Shown: in pieces, positions 12,031-23,792 of the stretch
Numbering within the stretch: the stretch's first letter is position 1
Layout: every line of letters starts with the position of its first letter
Assembly (NCBI GenBank): GCA_030704615.1
Contig: CM060733.1
Location: 65,660,001-65,724,000, forward strand
Reading direction: 5' to 3'
Length of the DNA stretch: 64,000 nt
Origin: Takakia lepidozioides
Taxonomy: Eukaryota; Streptophyta; Takakiopsida; Takakiales; Takakiaceae
Program-made: the position numbers and the translations under genes
The notes under the pieces: generated by a model
What the model was told of the DNA's origin: nothing
The model's database searches: none
Seen by the model: the letters and a program-made list of their open reading frames with translations, nothing else

Positions 12031-12733
12031 AAACAGTGATGGATGTGGCCAACACGTTGCAATTCATGACTGACTAACATTGCATCAAATGTGTTCGCCC
12101 CACACGGGTCTAGTTCTTCTTTTTAAGAAAGAATTGAGTACTTTTCGCCTTTACCAGAAAATTGAACAACACAGGGTTTGCGTTCTCTGTTCAAACCAAT
12201 ATGTTCAAATCTGTGGTACATCAGAATGCAGACCCAGTAGAACTCAGGTGAAAGCCAAAGGTGGCTCTATGTATTATACTTGATTGAAGGCCAAAAATTG
12301 AAGGCCTTTCACATCCAGCATAGCATCTGTTGCAAAGTCTTTGTGGATGCAGTCAACCATCCTGACATTGAGTACAATAACAATTTGGGTTTAGTAATGT
12401 GTTCATTGTGACTCTTTGTTGTGCACCTAAGCATCGTGCCACAACATACATCGTTGTTCAACCACACTTCTTAAAGTCCTAGAAAGCTATGCCACAATTG
12501 AAAAGAGATGAGAAATGAGAGAAATAGAATGCAATGGAAATACTCTTTGCATGAAACCACATCACATCAAGAGCACACATAAACCTTCTTGCAATTCATG
12601 GCTTTAATTGGGTATCCATGGTATTGAACTCCCGTTAGCTAGACTTTGGATAACTAGTTAATCTCACCACTGTCATTCCCATTACCTCTGTCCAAGGCAT
12701 TGTGGACACCACCATTCTTCGCTAGGAACCTCC
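12031..12733. other. 3' flank of the GLTSCR1-domain gene, no further gene
   Basis: After the TGA at 12028-12030 I see only short ORFs without conserved motifs. The stretch should contain the 3' UTR of the upstream gene. It ends where the minus-strand Ty3 element begins. Confidence 0.5.
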
Positions 12734-15700
12734 TCAAGTGGCAGTGTTAAGCATCTCATGTGTCACCGGTGCCCTTGAGCATCTATCACACAGCGGCATG
12801 GTTGTGGCACCACCAGCATGCCCACATAGCATGCAACGCAACCTTGCAGGTACCACTGCAAGGTTGGGACCTATCATCCCATCCACGTGGAAAGTGAGAT
12901 GGCGCACACGATCCTTCCATACCATGTCATCTACCCTCCAGAATCAACGCTCCTAAATGCAACACCTCCCTGACTCTTAGAATCACACGCCCTGCTGTGA
13001 CATCCAAGGTCGTAGGCGCTGTCTGCTGCAAGTAAACATAATCCCCAGGGTTGAATCTCCAAACACACGGTCGATATCCTCCTCCATGTATAGTGACATA
13101 CCTCAATGTGTCTCGGTGTTGGGCAATAGCAAGGTTCTCAAAAGCCATAGGCATGACTCTCTTGAACAACTTTGCCCGCTGGTCACACGCTTGTGTCCAC
13201 ACATCCGGATTATCAAGGTTGAGGACTATTGCAACCTCCCTGCGAATAGATGCAGACAAATCCGGCTCTCAGCCAAAGAGAAGAAAGTAAGATGAGAATG
13301 AGGCAAGTGACGCTTGTTTGCTGAACCGATAGATATAGCCAACCAAGGCAGCTGAAGGTCCCAGTCTCCCAGGTGTCCCTTCTGCAAGCCGTACTTGCGC
13401 AAACCCCTCTTGACTGTTTGAATAACTCTCTCCGCCAAGCCATCAGCCCCGGGATGATCCTGAGAAGTAGTGCGGTGATCTATCAAGGCTTGTTCGCACA
13501 AAGCCTGAAACTCCCCCAAGAACTCTCTCCCCTGGTCCGTGAGTACCTCGGCTGGAGTACCAAATTGGCTAAGCACTCGATCTAAGAATGCATACGCAGC
13601 CCCCTCACTTGCCTTGTCAGGCAATGCCACCAACTCAATCCATTTCAATCCATTTAGAAAAATGTTCTACCATCACCAGCACATACTTATTATGGCGAAT
13701 CGCTAGTGGCAATGGGCCGGCGAAGTCAAGACTCCAACGGTAGCCCAAACTCAGAATGGATAAATGATGCAATTGTGGAGTAGGTGCGTTGAAAGAAGCC
13801 CGCACTCTATTACACACCATGCACCTTGTCATTAACTGTTGCACATCCTCATGCCCCGCCACCAGTACTATCCTTGCAGCAAACTATGAGTGCGTCGCAC
13901 CCCAAAATGTCTCAACTCCTCATGGGCATGACGTACCAATCGCGCTCATTGTGTTGGATGAGGCACAATCCTCACTCGTCCATCCTCCCATACCCGAAGT
14001 AGGTGAGTCCCTTCCCACTTAAACCTCTTGACTCGTTGTAGGATCCGATCTCTCTCCTTAACAGTCACACTAGCTGCCGTCCTTCCAGTACCAAGTAGGC
14101 CAACACTGCTGCATCTTCATGCACATCTTAGCACCACCAAGCTCATCACTGATCTCTGGATCATCATACACACCATCTACATGACCAATCCCATGGGGTG
14201 GACCAGCTTGAGCTCCCATTGCTAGAGTGCACAAAAAAGCAGATACATGTCATCCTGACATTATCTCCTCATCCGTCTCACCATGCCACCGAGCTCCAGT
14301 ATCATCATGTGTTCGCTCGTGCATGAATTACGACTCAATCCATCTGCATCCCGATTGACTATACCAGCTCGATGCACCACCTAGAAGTTGTACTCTCGAA
14401 GCATAAGTGCCCACCATGCAAGCTTCCATGTAAGCTTGTCTGACTCCATCAACCACTTCAATGGTTGGTGATCCGTGACAAGGGTGAAGAGATTGCCATA
14501 GAGATAGCATCTAGAATGTGCCACTACCCATACTACAGTTAGACACTCTCCTTCATATAAGCTATATTTCGTCTCAGCATCATTGTTCGAGCAACTAGCA
14601 TATGCCACTATGAACTCTCTTTCCTCATCATCCACCTGTACGAACACTGCTCCAATCCCCAACATACTCCAATCCGTATGTACCTGGAAGGACCGCCCCC
14701 GAATAGGCCGCCTCAGAATAGGCGCAGAAGTCAATCGAGCCTTGAGTTCCTCAAAGGCTTTCTCCTGCTCCTCCTCCCACTGTCATTCCTGACCCACCTT
14801 GATCAACTTGGTAAGAGCCTTTGCAATGCTGCTAAATCCCTTGACAAACCGACGATAATAGTTTGCCAACCCTATGAAAGCCTGTACTCTGCTCACATCT
14901 GTGGGACGTGGAATGCATGCTATGGCCTCCACCTTTGTCTGTTGAACACCCAATCCTCCATAGTATATCATGTGGCCCAAATACTCAATCTAATCGTGGA
15001 AGAACTTGCATTTTCCAGGGTGCAGTTGCAACCCGTGCGCTCTCAAACGCTCAAACACCACCTGAAAGTGTCTTTTATGCTTCTCAACCGTGGCACTAAA
15101 GATGATGATATCATCAATGTAACACCGGACAAAGTCTAGCCCTGCGAGAATTCTATCCATGATCCTCTGAAACTCTGCAGAAGCATTTTTCAACCCAAAT
15201 AGTAGGAAGCGCCATTGGTACAAACAATCCTTCCCATGCTGGTCAATCCCCCAGAATGTCGTCTTTTGCTTGTCAGCCTCTTTGATTGGCAACTGGTGGT
15301 AACCAGATCGCAGGTCCAATGTGCTAAACACCTTTGCATGCCCAATGACATCAAAGATCTTCTCTGGAGTTGGCATGGCATATCTATCGGACTTAGTTTG
15401 ACGGTTCACAAGATGATAGTCCCCACACATCATTTTTTCTGTCCAACTGCCATAGATATCCTTCTTAGTCGGCATCACCTTGCCGAGGCATATTCCCCGC
15501 CTGACAACTCCACCAATCCAGCTTCGAACAACTCCATAGTCCGTGACTAGATCAAAGACCTCTCCATGTCACTATATCTGTAGGGCCTTCGAAAAATTGG
15601 CGTGTCACTTGCCAAATCAATACGAATCTCCTGACCCTTCAAACTCCCAAAATCCTTCAAACCGAAGGCAAAGCAATTTCTATAAGCCCTTAGAAATCGC

Positions 15701-16060
15701 TGGATCTTCCATCTCTCTCCTCCGCTAACTGTAGGTCCAACATCTGGTTCCCAATTGTCCTCACTGACTGCAACCTTGGGTACACCAAGCTTGCTCCACC
15801 ATAGCCACATTGAGAACATCTTCCGTGCAAGAAACATTCTCAACCTCTTCAAAAACCATAGCCACATTGGTCTCCAACTGATCCTCAGTGTATGGCTTTT
15901 CCCACTCCTCATACTGCTGCTTGAGAGATCTAATGACTCTTTATTTGCGCATCTCATCCCACATCTGCCATGGGTGTTTACACCCCATGATCCTGTGGTC
16001 GCCCCTACTCACTTCCTCAACCGTCCTGGTTGGCAGAGAGGATGCAATACCAAATGAGAG
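12734..16060 (-). mobile_element. Decayed Ty3-type retrotransposon pol region
   Basis: The minus strand carries pol domains in the Ty3 order. Upstream of RT is an Ile-Phe-Arg-Arg-Pro-Tyr-Arg-Tyr segment (about 15550-15600). RT lies at 15478-14990 with a Thr-Leu-Asp-Leu-Arg-Ser-Gly-Tyr block and an intact Tyr-Ile-Asp-Asp box. The RT connection lies at 14980-14783. RNase H lies at 14734-14381, with Thr-Asp and Thr-Asp-His-Gln-Pro-Leu. Integrase is read at 13862-13226, with Asp in the core and Asp-Gln-Gly-Arg-Glu-Phe. A C-terminal part lies at 13259-12927. Stops and frameshifts separate the blocks. No LTR was recognised. The 5' side (gag, protease) is absent, and CACTA sequence begins 40 bp beyond at 16103. 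Confidence 0.8.
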
Positions 16061-16102
16061 TGCAGAAGTAACCACCATTGTTTGCAACCTCCGTTGTTCA
16101 GT

Positions 16103-16700
16103 CACTACAACAAAAAGTGGGTTTTTCGACTTTGTGGTTGACTTTATTTTGAGTTGTTTGTGACACTTTTACTGTAGTCAAACTGCTCTGACAAGTAGTG
16201 ACAATGGTCAAGTCGTTTCAGGCAAGCAGTCAAACCGAGGTGCCAGGTTCTGACAGTCAAATGTGACGTTGGGACAGAGGATGATGACAGAGGATGATGA
16301 CGTGTAGTTAAGTGATTTAACTACAGTATGACGTAAATGCGACTTGGATGCGACGTGGACATGACGTGTAGTAAAGTTGTTTAACTGCATTATGACGTGG
16401 ATGCATGACGTGTAGTGAGTGGCTTAAGGGCAGAGTGACGTGGATGCATGACGTATAGTAAAATGGTACTACTGTAGTATGACGTGGATGGATGACGTGT
16501 AGTATATATATACATAAATAATAATATATATATATATATATAATTGGGGAGGCTTTTTGTTTAATATTTGATTTTCTTGTTTTTGTTTATTACTGTTATT
16601 TTGTTTTTTCCATTTATTTTATATTTTATATCTATATCTATGTCAAAATATATATATATCAATTAGTGGGTTTTGTATTTAAATTTTTTGATTCGCTGCA
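16103..16700 (+). mobile_element. Orphan CACTA-transposon terminus with subterminal repeats
   Basis: The sequence from 16103 starts CACTACAACAAAAAGTGGG, a typical CACTA terminal inverted repeat. Behind it lies a series of imperfect subterminal repeats with the cores TGACGTGTAGT and GACGTGGATG (16260-16505), then AT-rich sequence. No matching inverted end (TTGTAGTG preceded by the complementary bases) was found downstream, so the other end is lost or outside. The last base before the terminus belongs to the Ty3 remnant side. The right limit is approximate. Confidence 0.6.
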
Positions 16701-16964
16701 CTGCATTGAAAATATATTACAAATACAACAAAACATAGAATACAAATACATGGCAAGAACCAAAAACATTTGGATGACTCAAAACTAGAGTGTTTTGTAA
16801 AACAAGTTTTGGCCACATTCTACAGATCACCAACATGAGGGCCATGTTGCCATATCCATAGATCAGTGCCCAAGTGAAGTCATTGAGTAAGGAAAATCTG
16901 CTATGCAGCTAGGTCTAGCACTATCGTGGACATGTTAAGAGAACATCAGAAATCATTTCGAGAA

Positions 16965-17832
16965 TCAATTCAAGAACTTGTAGTTCCAGAGAATGGTAAT
17001 GCCAGCTACCATGTTACTCAAAGTGACATCCACTTCCAGGGCTGCCTTGACATACATATCCACCAAGGCAGTGTTTAGAGTGACATCTAGTGGTACAATC
17101 CCCATGTCCACTAGGGCAGTGTTCAAAATGACATCTGGTACAAATCCAGCTTTGACAATGTCACCATGGACCTCTTTCCCCTTTTCCAGAGTTCCTAGGC
17201 TTGCACACGCATTGCAAACACAAACAAACGTGATGTGGTTGGGCTTCACCCTTCGCGTAGCAGTTGCTCATAGCTCTCCAAAGCATTCCTACCACACCCA
17301 TCCTTGGTAAATCCTGCCAACATTATATTCCATGTGATCAAAGATCGTTGAGGCATTCTGTGGAAAACTTGGTGAGCATCCATGATGCTCCCATACTTAA
17401 CATACATGTTGACAAGGGTGTTGAGTAGAAAAACATTTGGCGTGAATCCACTATGGATAATGTGAGTGTGCACCTGTTTCCAGCTTCCAGACCTTTCATC
17501 TTGATGCACTTAAGCAAGAGACAAACATACGTATCTGAATCTGCTGAAATGCCTCGTTGGTTGAAAGTTTGTAGAGCCTCTGTCAGTCTGCCTGCCTCAC
17601 AAAGCATCTTCACATGCGCAACATAAAAGGCATTGTGGACTCCCTCTCTTGATCCTCTTTTAGAAGCTGTGGTCATGGTTGAGGTGCCTGATTTTATCAA
17701 TTGTGCCGCTGCAGCTGCTACCTTTAGTTGACCATCTACCCATGCAGGTTTCTTGTAGCTATTGAACCACATGAAATCATAGGTAATCTGGAGCTTGAAG
17801 TCCGGCCCTCTTGGATGAATTTGGACCCACAC
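16965..17832 (-). pseudogene. PPR gene 5' part, frameshifted
   Basis: The minus strand reads as the N-terminal part of a PLS-class pentatricopeptide-repeat protein. From 17832 there is a Val-Asp-Gly-Gln-Leu leader, then PPR motifs with Leu-Asn-Thr-Leu-Val-x-Met-Tyr, Met-Pro-x-Arg-x-x-x-Thr-Trp-Asn and Val-Cys-Asn-Ala-Cys-Ala-Ser-Leu signatures. Frame changes occur near 17490 and 17250, and the last repeats are collapsed copies. Such proteins bind organellar RNA. A closely related leader lies on the plus strand near 43900, so this is one of several dispersed copies. Confidence 0.7.
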
Positions 17833-18254
17833 TCTATCCCTGCTCCTTCAGCTATCCCTGCCTTGCTGCTAGCACCTGACAATGACAGCCTAGATTTGTT
17901 CTAGGAAACACCCAACTCAACTTATCACACTAGTTCACTATGGTCAATTGCATTTGCTACTCTCTGTAATCCAACAGGCATTCACCTTTTTGCCTTGATT
18001 GCCCCACCATTGACTGGGGTCAAAAAAATATTCATTCCACAGCTTCTCCTCATCTCAACTGTTACCTGTTTCTGGATACTTCCTTGTTGTCACATTGGCA
18101 GTACCATGTCAAAGTCACTCCAAACTATCAAAGGTTCGCTCAACCAGCTAACTTGCAGAATTCAACATGAAGATTTAGGGCCGATTCTGATAAGAGGGAA
18201 AAACAGGGTGAAATGTGTTGAAGAAGATGCCGTCATTAGCAGCGTTTGATTTTA
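17833..18254. other. Upstream flank of the PPR fragment, repeated near 43.7-44.2 kb
   Basis: No gene. The segment around 18060-18190 is recognisably the inverse of 44080-44170 (shared AGTGACTTTGACATG and neighbouring words), so the duplication that carried the PPR leader included non-coding flank. Confidence 0.5.
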
Positions 18255-18660
18255 TCATTGTGCCGCTGCTGCTGCGGCTTCCAGTTGACCATCTACCCAT
18301 GCAGGTTTCTTGTAGCTATTGATCGATCTGGTACATTTCCAGCTTTTTAGATGCAACCATGCACCTCTTTGCCCTTTTCCAGGGCTGCCAGGCTTGCATA
18401 TGCACTGCAAATGCACACAAATATAATGTGGTCGAGCTTCCCCCCTTCCCTCATCATTTGCTTTCAGGTCTCCAAAGCCCCATCCGGCGCCCCTGCTCTG
18501 CACACCTTGCAAGCATCACGTTCCACGACACCACATCTCATTCAGCCATTATACTCCCTTGGCATCCTCAATGCTACCACATTTGGCATACATGGCCACC
18601 AGAGCAGTGTTCAGGATGACATCTGGTACAATTGCAGATTTGATCATGTCACTAGGGATC
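18255..18660 (-). pseudogene. Further PPR fragment
   Basis: A minus-strand piece repeats the Tyr-Lys-Lys-Pro-Ala-Trp-Val-Asp-Gly leader (18320-18270) and scattered PPR words on its upstream side, in broken frames. It ends where the Gag-like ORF at 18644-20299 begins. Confidence 0.55.
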
Positions 18661-20299
18661 TCTTGAGTGTCATGCTTATGGAACTCATAAGCATGGCCTG
18701 CTGTGGATCTTCATGGTGAACTTGTTGCTGTTCTCTCTGATCCTCCACAATGTGATATTTCACCAACCATTCAGGCCACGTTCCCACAAGATCTTCTTCC
18801 TGAACGACCTCATTCTCCACAGGCGTTGCAGTGCCCTGACATTCTACCTCTGGAACCTCCGCCAAAGGTTTGGGTATTACATGCACAACAGGGATTTCCT
18901 TGGAACTCTGCACCCCTGGTACCACTGGTTCCCTGACCAAGCCAGAGTTTTCATAGAGAAGGTCACCCTTCTCAATGTCTGCCACGACCTGCTCTGTAGT
19001 GGGAATGTCAAACCCTTCACCTTCCAGAGCAATAGGCTCTGGTGCAACAACATGTACTAACTGAGGGACCTCTGAGACAACCGAGTCAACTGGTTGTGAT
19101 GGCTGTGGTATCGAAGTGACTTCTTCTTCCCTCTCCAAAGGTCATGCTTCCAGTAATAACAGCCCTCGGTGCTGCTGTTCCCCATCTTGCACAAGAACTA
19201 TGGAAACATCATCATTTCGCGGTTCCTTGAAACTAGTGGATCTGCCACTATAGTCATGTCCCTCTTTTGTCTCTTGGACTGGTGCCGCCCCTCCAATCCA
19301 CCTTCACCATGTCAAGAGCCCTGCTCCTCAATTGCAGTAGTTGCTGCCTCAAACACTCACATCTCCTTACGTTCTCGCGCATCAAGTATGCAAGAATCAA
19401 GAATAATTTGCGCAATCACTGGGCCAGACACAACGATTGGAGACTTAGCAGCAGTGCCTTGTAACCACTTCATCTCTTCCACCAAACCATTGTACATTAA
19501 GTCCGCCCAAGCCACATCTTCCCCCCTTAAGGCTTTCAGTATCTCCTCCGTAAATAATCTGCTAAGGTATTGTTGGTTCTATTTCATGGCAAACAACGTT
19601 AAGAACCTGACCAACTTCTTTGAACCCTGGGTACTCGGCCTTGGTGCAAGTGTATCCCTGAGTCTTAAAAAAACTCCCTTCTTGGAACAAATTGCCTATC
19701 TGCAATCTTGCCCTGTGCTCATCGACATTTACACGGCCTGAGGGCAATTCAAACAATTGCTGCAAGTATTGGGGAGTAATCTCTATATCTACTCCCCTCA
19801 CTTGTGTAACTCTCGTTTGAGGTTCAAAGTTCTGAATGAATTGTATCATGAACGCCCTATGATGCAAGGACCATTCCTTGCGTAGCAGTCCCTCCAATCG
19901 CAACTCCTTCCACAGTTGCACTGCCTGAGGTGTAGTAATTGTCTGCTTCTGCATAATCGTGGTGCTCTTCACCCTGACATCCTCCATTCCCCGAATTCTC
20001 TTCATTCCAGATAAACAAGATGGCCTTGTTTGAAATAGCTCTAAGAAAGCTTGCAAGGCGTAGAGCATAAAAGTATGGTTGGCACAAAATGGAACGGGTA
20101 AGTGCGTATAAGCCTGTGGGGCTTGCAAGTATCGAGTGAGAGAGAATGTACTCTCAACCCGTCCGTCCTTGCGCCACTGCGTAAGAAGTAAAGCGAGCGT
20201 ATAATCTGTAATATCCGCCATAGCTACAAAGCTATAGCTTTGATTGCCCCTCCCGTCGAGACACTGGTTATTCGGAGTCACCCCGACTCTTCCGCTCAT
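18644..20299 (-). pseudogene. Gag-like or plant-transposon-type ORF of an LTR element
   Basis: An ORF from 20299 to 19562 (245 codons) contains a Val-Arg-Gly-Val-Asp-Ile-Glu-Ile segment followed by a Leu-Pro-Ser-Gly-Arg block. This resembles the plant transposon-protein domain often found at the front of Ty3 elements. It continues in another frame to about 19300 with a helical Leu/Glu-rich stretch, and a Val/Pro/Glu-rich ORF follows at 19138-18644. I do not recognise catalytic motifs. It lies on the same strand as, and downstream of, the Tat-like element at 21-27 kb; whether it belongs to that element or to another is open. Confidence 0.4.
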
Positions 20300-20790
20300 A
20301 ACTCTTCTAATTTATTGTTCTTGTTTCTTGGAGGGAACCACCTGCATGAAATTCTCGCTCCTGATTGGTTGTTGTCTCCTTGGGTAACTTCTTAACTTTA
20401 CCCTCCTCAGTGGACATTCCCACCTGGAATGTCCACTAGGACAGCACATGTGGCAAAAGTCCCCCTTTTCTGTACTCGTAAAGGGTTCCGTTACTTTTGC
20501 CCTGAAGCATTAATGGGCCCACAAATAGTTTTGGCTGATGTACCGGTTAGGTACTTTGATGGCCCAGTTTGTCCTCTTGCATGATGACACCCACTTTTGC
20601 AGTATATGCACCGCGGTGTGCTTCGCCCTAGTGACCACGTGTTTGTTTTTAGACATGCCTCCGTCTTCTCCTGTCCGCGTGGCATATTCTCCGAGTTTGA
20701 CTTCCAAGCTGTCTTTTCACCCGCCGGCCACTTTTCTGACGTTAACCCGCATCCACCTGTCACTAACCCTATGGACTGTACAACCCGCGT

Positions 20791-20938
20791 GGGCTGTGTT
20801 AGGCTGTGACAGGCTGTGTCAGACTGTGACGAGCTGTGATAGGCTGTGTGATGTTGTGATGGGTTGTGATAGACTTTGTGACACTGTGGTGGGCTGTGAT
20901 AGATTGTGTCACACTGTGGTAGGTTGTGATAGCTATGC
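20791..20938. repeat. GGCTGTGATAG-type minisatellite
   Basis: Imperfect repeats of a GGCTGTGAtAG/ACTGTG core, roughly 20-25 bp long per double unit, fill about 150 bp. A related array lies at 27895-28076. On the minus strand the repeat reads through as a His/Ser/Gln/Thr-rich ORF, which I treat as an accident. Confidence 0.75.
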
Positions 20939-21033
20939 GAACACCTGTACCTTCTGCCCTGGCCATACACACTCGGCTTAATGACAAGTGCTCCATACTC
21001 CGTTGGTATCACCGGTGCAGTCCGTGACTATTT

Positions 21034-22358
21034 CTATGTTTCAACATGCAAATCGTGCCGTAATGGTTTGTCATGGATACCACTATATCCCTTCAATTTA
21101 TTGGCATTGACTCTTCCCAGCATCTCTTTGTTAATGGTTTGTAACATAACTGTGTTGTTATCATACATCTTTTGTATGACATATGGTCCTTTCCATGGTG
21201 ATTTAAGCTTAGAAGCTTTAATCTTTCCCTTCTTCTGCAACCACAGTACCAAATCTCTCGTCTTAAAAGTCTTTAATCTACCTTCATCAAACTGATCTTT
21301 CCTCCTTATCTGAATTCTGGTCATGTTATCTGCTGCATCAGCACATACTTCTTCCACATGGTATAATTCATGTTTCCTGACCTTAATTGAATCTTCCAAT
21401 TCCATTCTCCTTCCCCATTCAGTTCTCATGGTAGGTAACAAGAACTCCACTGGAAGTAAAACTTCCATACCATAAACTAATTGGAATGGTATATACTTAG
21501 TGGTGACTTTATATGAAGTCATGTATGACCACAAAGCTATGCCAGCAGCTTTGTATCCCAATCTGTTCTGTTTGCATTGACTATCTTAGCCAAGATAGTA
21601 CATAGTATTTTGTTGGTAGCCTCTGCCTGCCCATTACCCCGTGGGTAATAGGTTGTACTCTTCCTATGCACAATCATGAACTCTTTAGTCAATAGTTCTA
21701 TGGTCTCATTAATGAAGTGACTTCCCTGGTCACTGCTAAATTCCAGGGGACAACCAAATCTTGTAAGTATGTTCTCATACAGGAACCTTGCTGTAGACTT
21801 AGTTGTGTTGTCCCTCAGAGCTTTAGCTTCCACCCACTTTGTAGTATAATCAGTGGCTGTGATTATATACTTGTTCTGTGTATTTCTGGCTGGTGGGTTA
21901 ATTTGTCCAACAAAGTCTAGTCCCCATTTCTGAAATGGTTCAGTAGGCATCGTAGGATGCAAAGCCATCTTCCCATATCTCTGCAATGGTCCTAGCCTTT
22001 GACACTCATCACAACTCTTGCAATATTTGTGTACATCCTTGAACAAAGTAGGCCACCAGTAACCTGCAAGTAGTATCTTTCTATTGGTAGTCTCTTCTCC
22101 AAAATGACCTCCAGCCACTCCTTTATGAACTTTCTCCAAAACTTTATTTACTTCTTGGTGGTACAAGCATCGTTTAAGAACTCCATCAGGTCCTAGCTTA
22201 TACATTCTGCCCCCTATCATAGTGTAAGGTAAAGCCTTGATAGTTATTCTCTTCCTCTGCTCCTTCCCATAACTAGGTGGGCACTGACCATGAGTAAGGT
22301 AGTATCTGATTGGCCACTGCCAATCTAACGAATCATCTGCACTTCCCTGCACCTCCAC
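21034..22358 (-). pseudogene. Integrase of the Tat/Ogre-like element
   Basis: Integrase is read from 22358 to 21537 and, after a frame change, from 21561 to 21034. The N-terminal His-x3-His...Cys-x2-Cys zinc-binding site is present (His-x2-Val-Ala-Gly-Gly-His and Cys-Lys-Ser-Cys-Asp-Glu-Cys). The catalytic core shows Asp in a Leu-Asp-Phe-Val-Gly segment, Asp in Ser-Asp-Gln-Gly-Ser-His, and Glu in Gly-Gln-Ala-Glu. The C-terminal part has Gly-Pro-Tyr-Val-Ile and Asn-Ala-Asn-Lys-Leu-Lys, without a chromodomain. It is the 3' end of the element's pol. The frameshift makes it non-functional. Confidence 0.85.
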
Positions 22359-22735
22359 TGCAAATAAACTCGCATTAGGTAGTTGGTCGCGGGCTCTCCT
22401 GTTGCTAGGCGTGACAAGTGATCTGCCACAAGATGCAAACGGCCAGGCTTGTAAACAACTTCGAACTCAAACTCGTGCAAGATTATTAACCATCTTGCTA
22501 TCCTGCCACTTATCAAAGGCTTGTTCACCAGATAAATCAAAGCCTGATGATCCACATAAAACATAAACTTCCTTCCCAATAGGTAATGCCTGAATTTCTT
22601 GACTGCATAAATCATTGCCAATGCTTCTCTTTCAGTTGTGCTATAGTTCCTTTCAGCACTGTTCATCAACCTGCTAGCATAATACACAGGTGAATCTATG
22701 TTTCCTGTAACATTTTGGGCTAACACTGCTCCCAA
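22325..22735 (-). pseudogene. RNase H domain of the Tat/Ogre-like element
   Basis: The segment shows Ala-Ser-Arg-x-Met-Asn-Ser-Ala-Glu-Arg-Asn-Tyr, Thr-Thr-Glu-Arg-Glu-Ala-Leu-Ala-Met and Val-Asp-His-Gln-Ala-Leu, the usual Ty3 RNase H landmarks. It ends in Ala-Asp-His-Leu-Ser-Arg, the link to integrase. The upstream Asp-Ala-Ser block is weak, in another frame near 22750. Confidence 0.85.
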
Positions 22736-22855
22736 TGCTTCTCCTGAGGCATCACAGTGAACATGAAATACTCTATTTCAGTGAGGGTTAATCAGCACAT
22801 GTGTAGTTGTTACTGACAATGTAAGTTCCTCAAAAGCCTGTTGACATTCAGTTGT

Positions 22856-23562
22856 CTATGCAAACACTACATCTTTCTTCAGAAGCTTGCTCAATGGTGC
22901 TGCTATCTGTGCATACCGTCTGACAAATCTTCTGTAATAACTGGTTTGTCCAAGGAATCTCCTTAGACTCTGAACATTTCCTGGTGGTGGAGAGGCTTTA
23001 ATAGCCTCTGTCTTTCTGGGATCCACTAGCAGTCCCCTCTTACACACAATGTGTCCCAAAAGTACCCCTGAGTTCACACAGAAAGTACACTTCTCTGGAT
23101 TCAGGCCCAGACCTCTCATCCGAAGGGATCTTTCTTTGTACAAGCATTCAACTTCTTATAGTTCACACAGACTCTCAGTTTACCATTCTTTTTGGGAACT
23201 ATCACAATGGGTGACAACCATGTTGTATACTCTACCGGGTATATGAACTTAGCCTCAACCGACTTCTTGATCTCCTCCCCAACCTTCTGTGCATAGTTGG
23301 GATTCATTCTGTACCTTGCCTGTTTGATTGGTACTGACCCTGGTTCCAGTTCAATCTTATGCTGACAGATCTCAGGTGGTATCCCTTTCAGATCCTCATA
23401 GCTCCACGCAAATACATTTCTGTATTTGATGAACAGACTCTTGGCTTCCTCAAAGAATTCTGGCTCCAAGTCAGCCCCCACTTTCACCATTCTCGGTTCC
23501 TCCTCAGTTCCTACATTCACTTCTCTCACTTGCTCATCAGCTGTGATTGTCCAACCAGTCAC
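22856..23562 (-). pseudogene. Reverse transcriptase lacking its catalytic core
   Basis: The 5' half (23562-23116) has the fingers and early palm of a Ty3 RT, ending in Leu-Asn-Ala-Cys-Thr-Lys-Lys-Asp-Pro-Phe. The next recognisable block (23143-22856) begins at Met-Arg-Gly-Leu-Gly-Leu-Asn-Pro-Glu-Lys-Cys-Thr-Phe and continues through the connection. In intact family members roughly 100 residues lie between these points, including the Leu-Asp-Leu/Ser-Gly palm block and the Tyr-x-Asp-Asp box. They are missing here, with a frame change at about 23117-23122. The element cannot reverse transcribe by itself. Confidence 0.85.
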
Positions 23563-23792
23563 TACTTCATCCTGTAAACTTACAGTGCTGGTTCTTCTAG
23601 GATTTCCATTTCTCCCTCTCTTTCCTCATAGAAATGTGGTGGGTAACTGCTTGTTTCACCCTCAATTGGTGTTGCTGTTACTACACCACAACATATACCT
23701 TTTAAACAACTTAGGCCTTCCAGTTGCATTTCTGCAACCTGCTCCCACTCTGGGTGTGCAGCGAACAGGGTAGCTTCCTGTTCCTCATCAAG

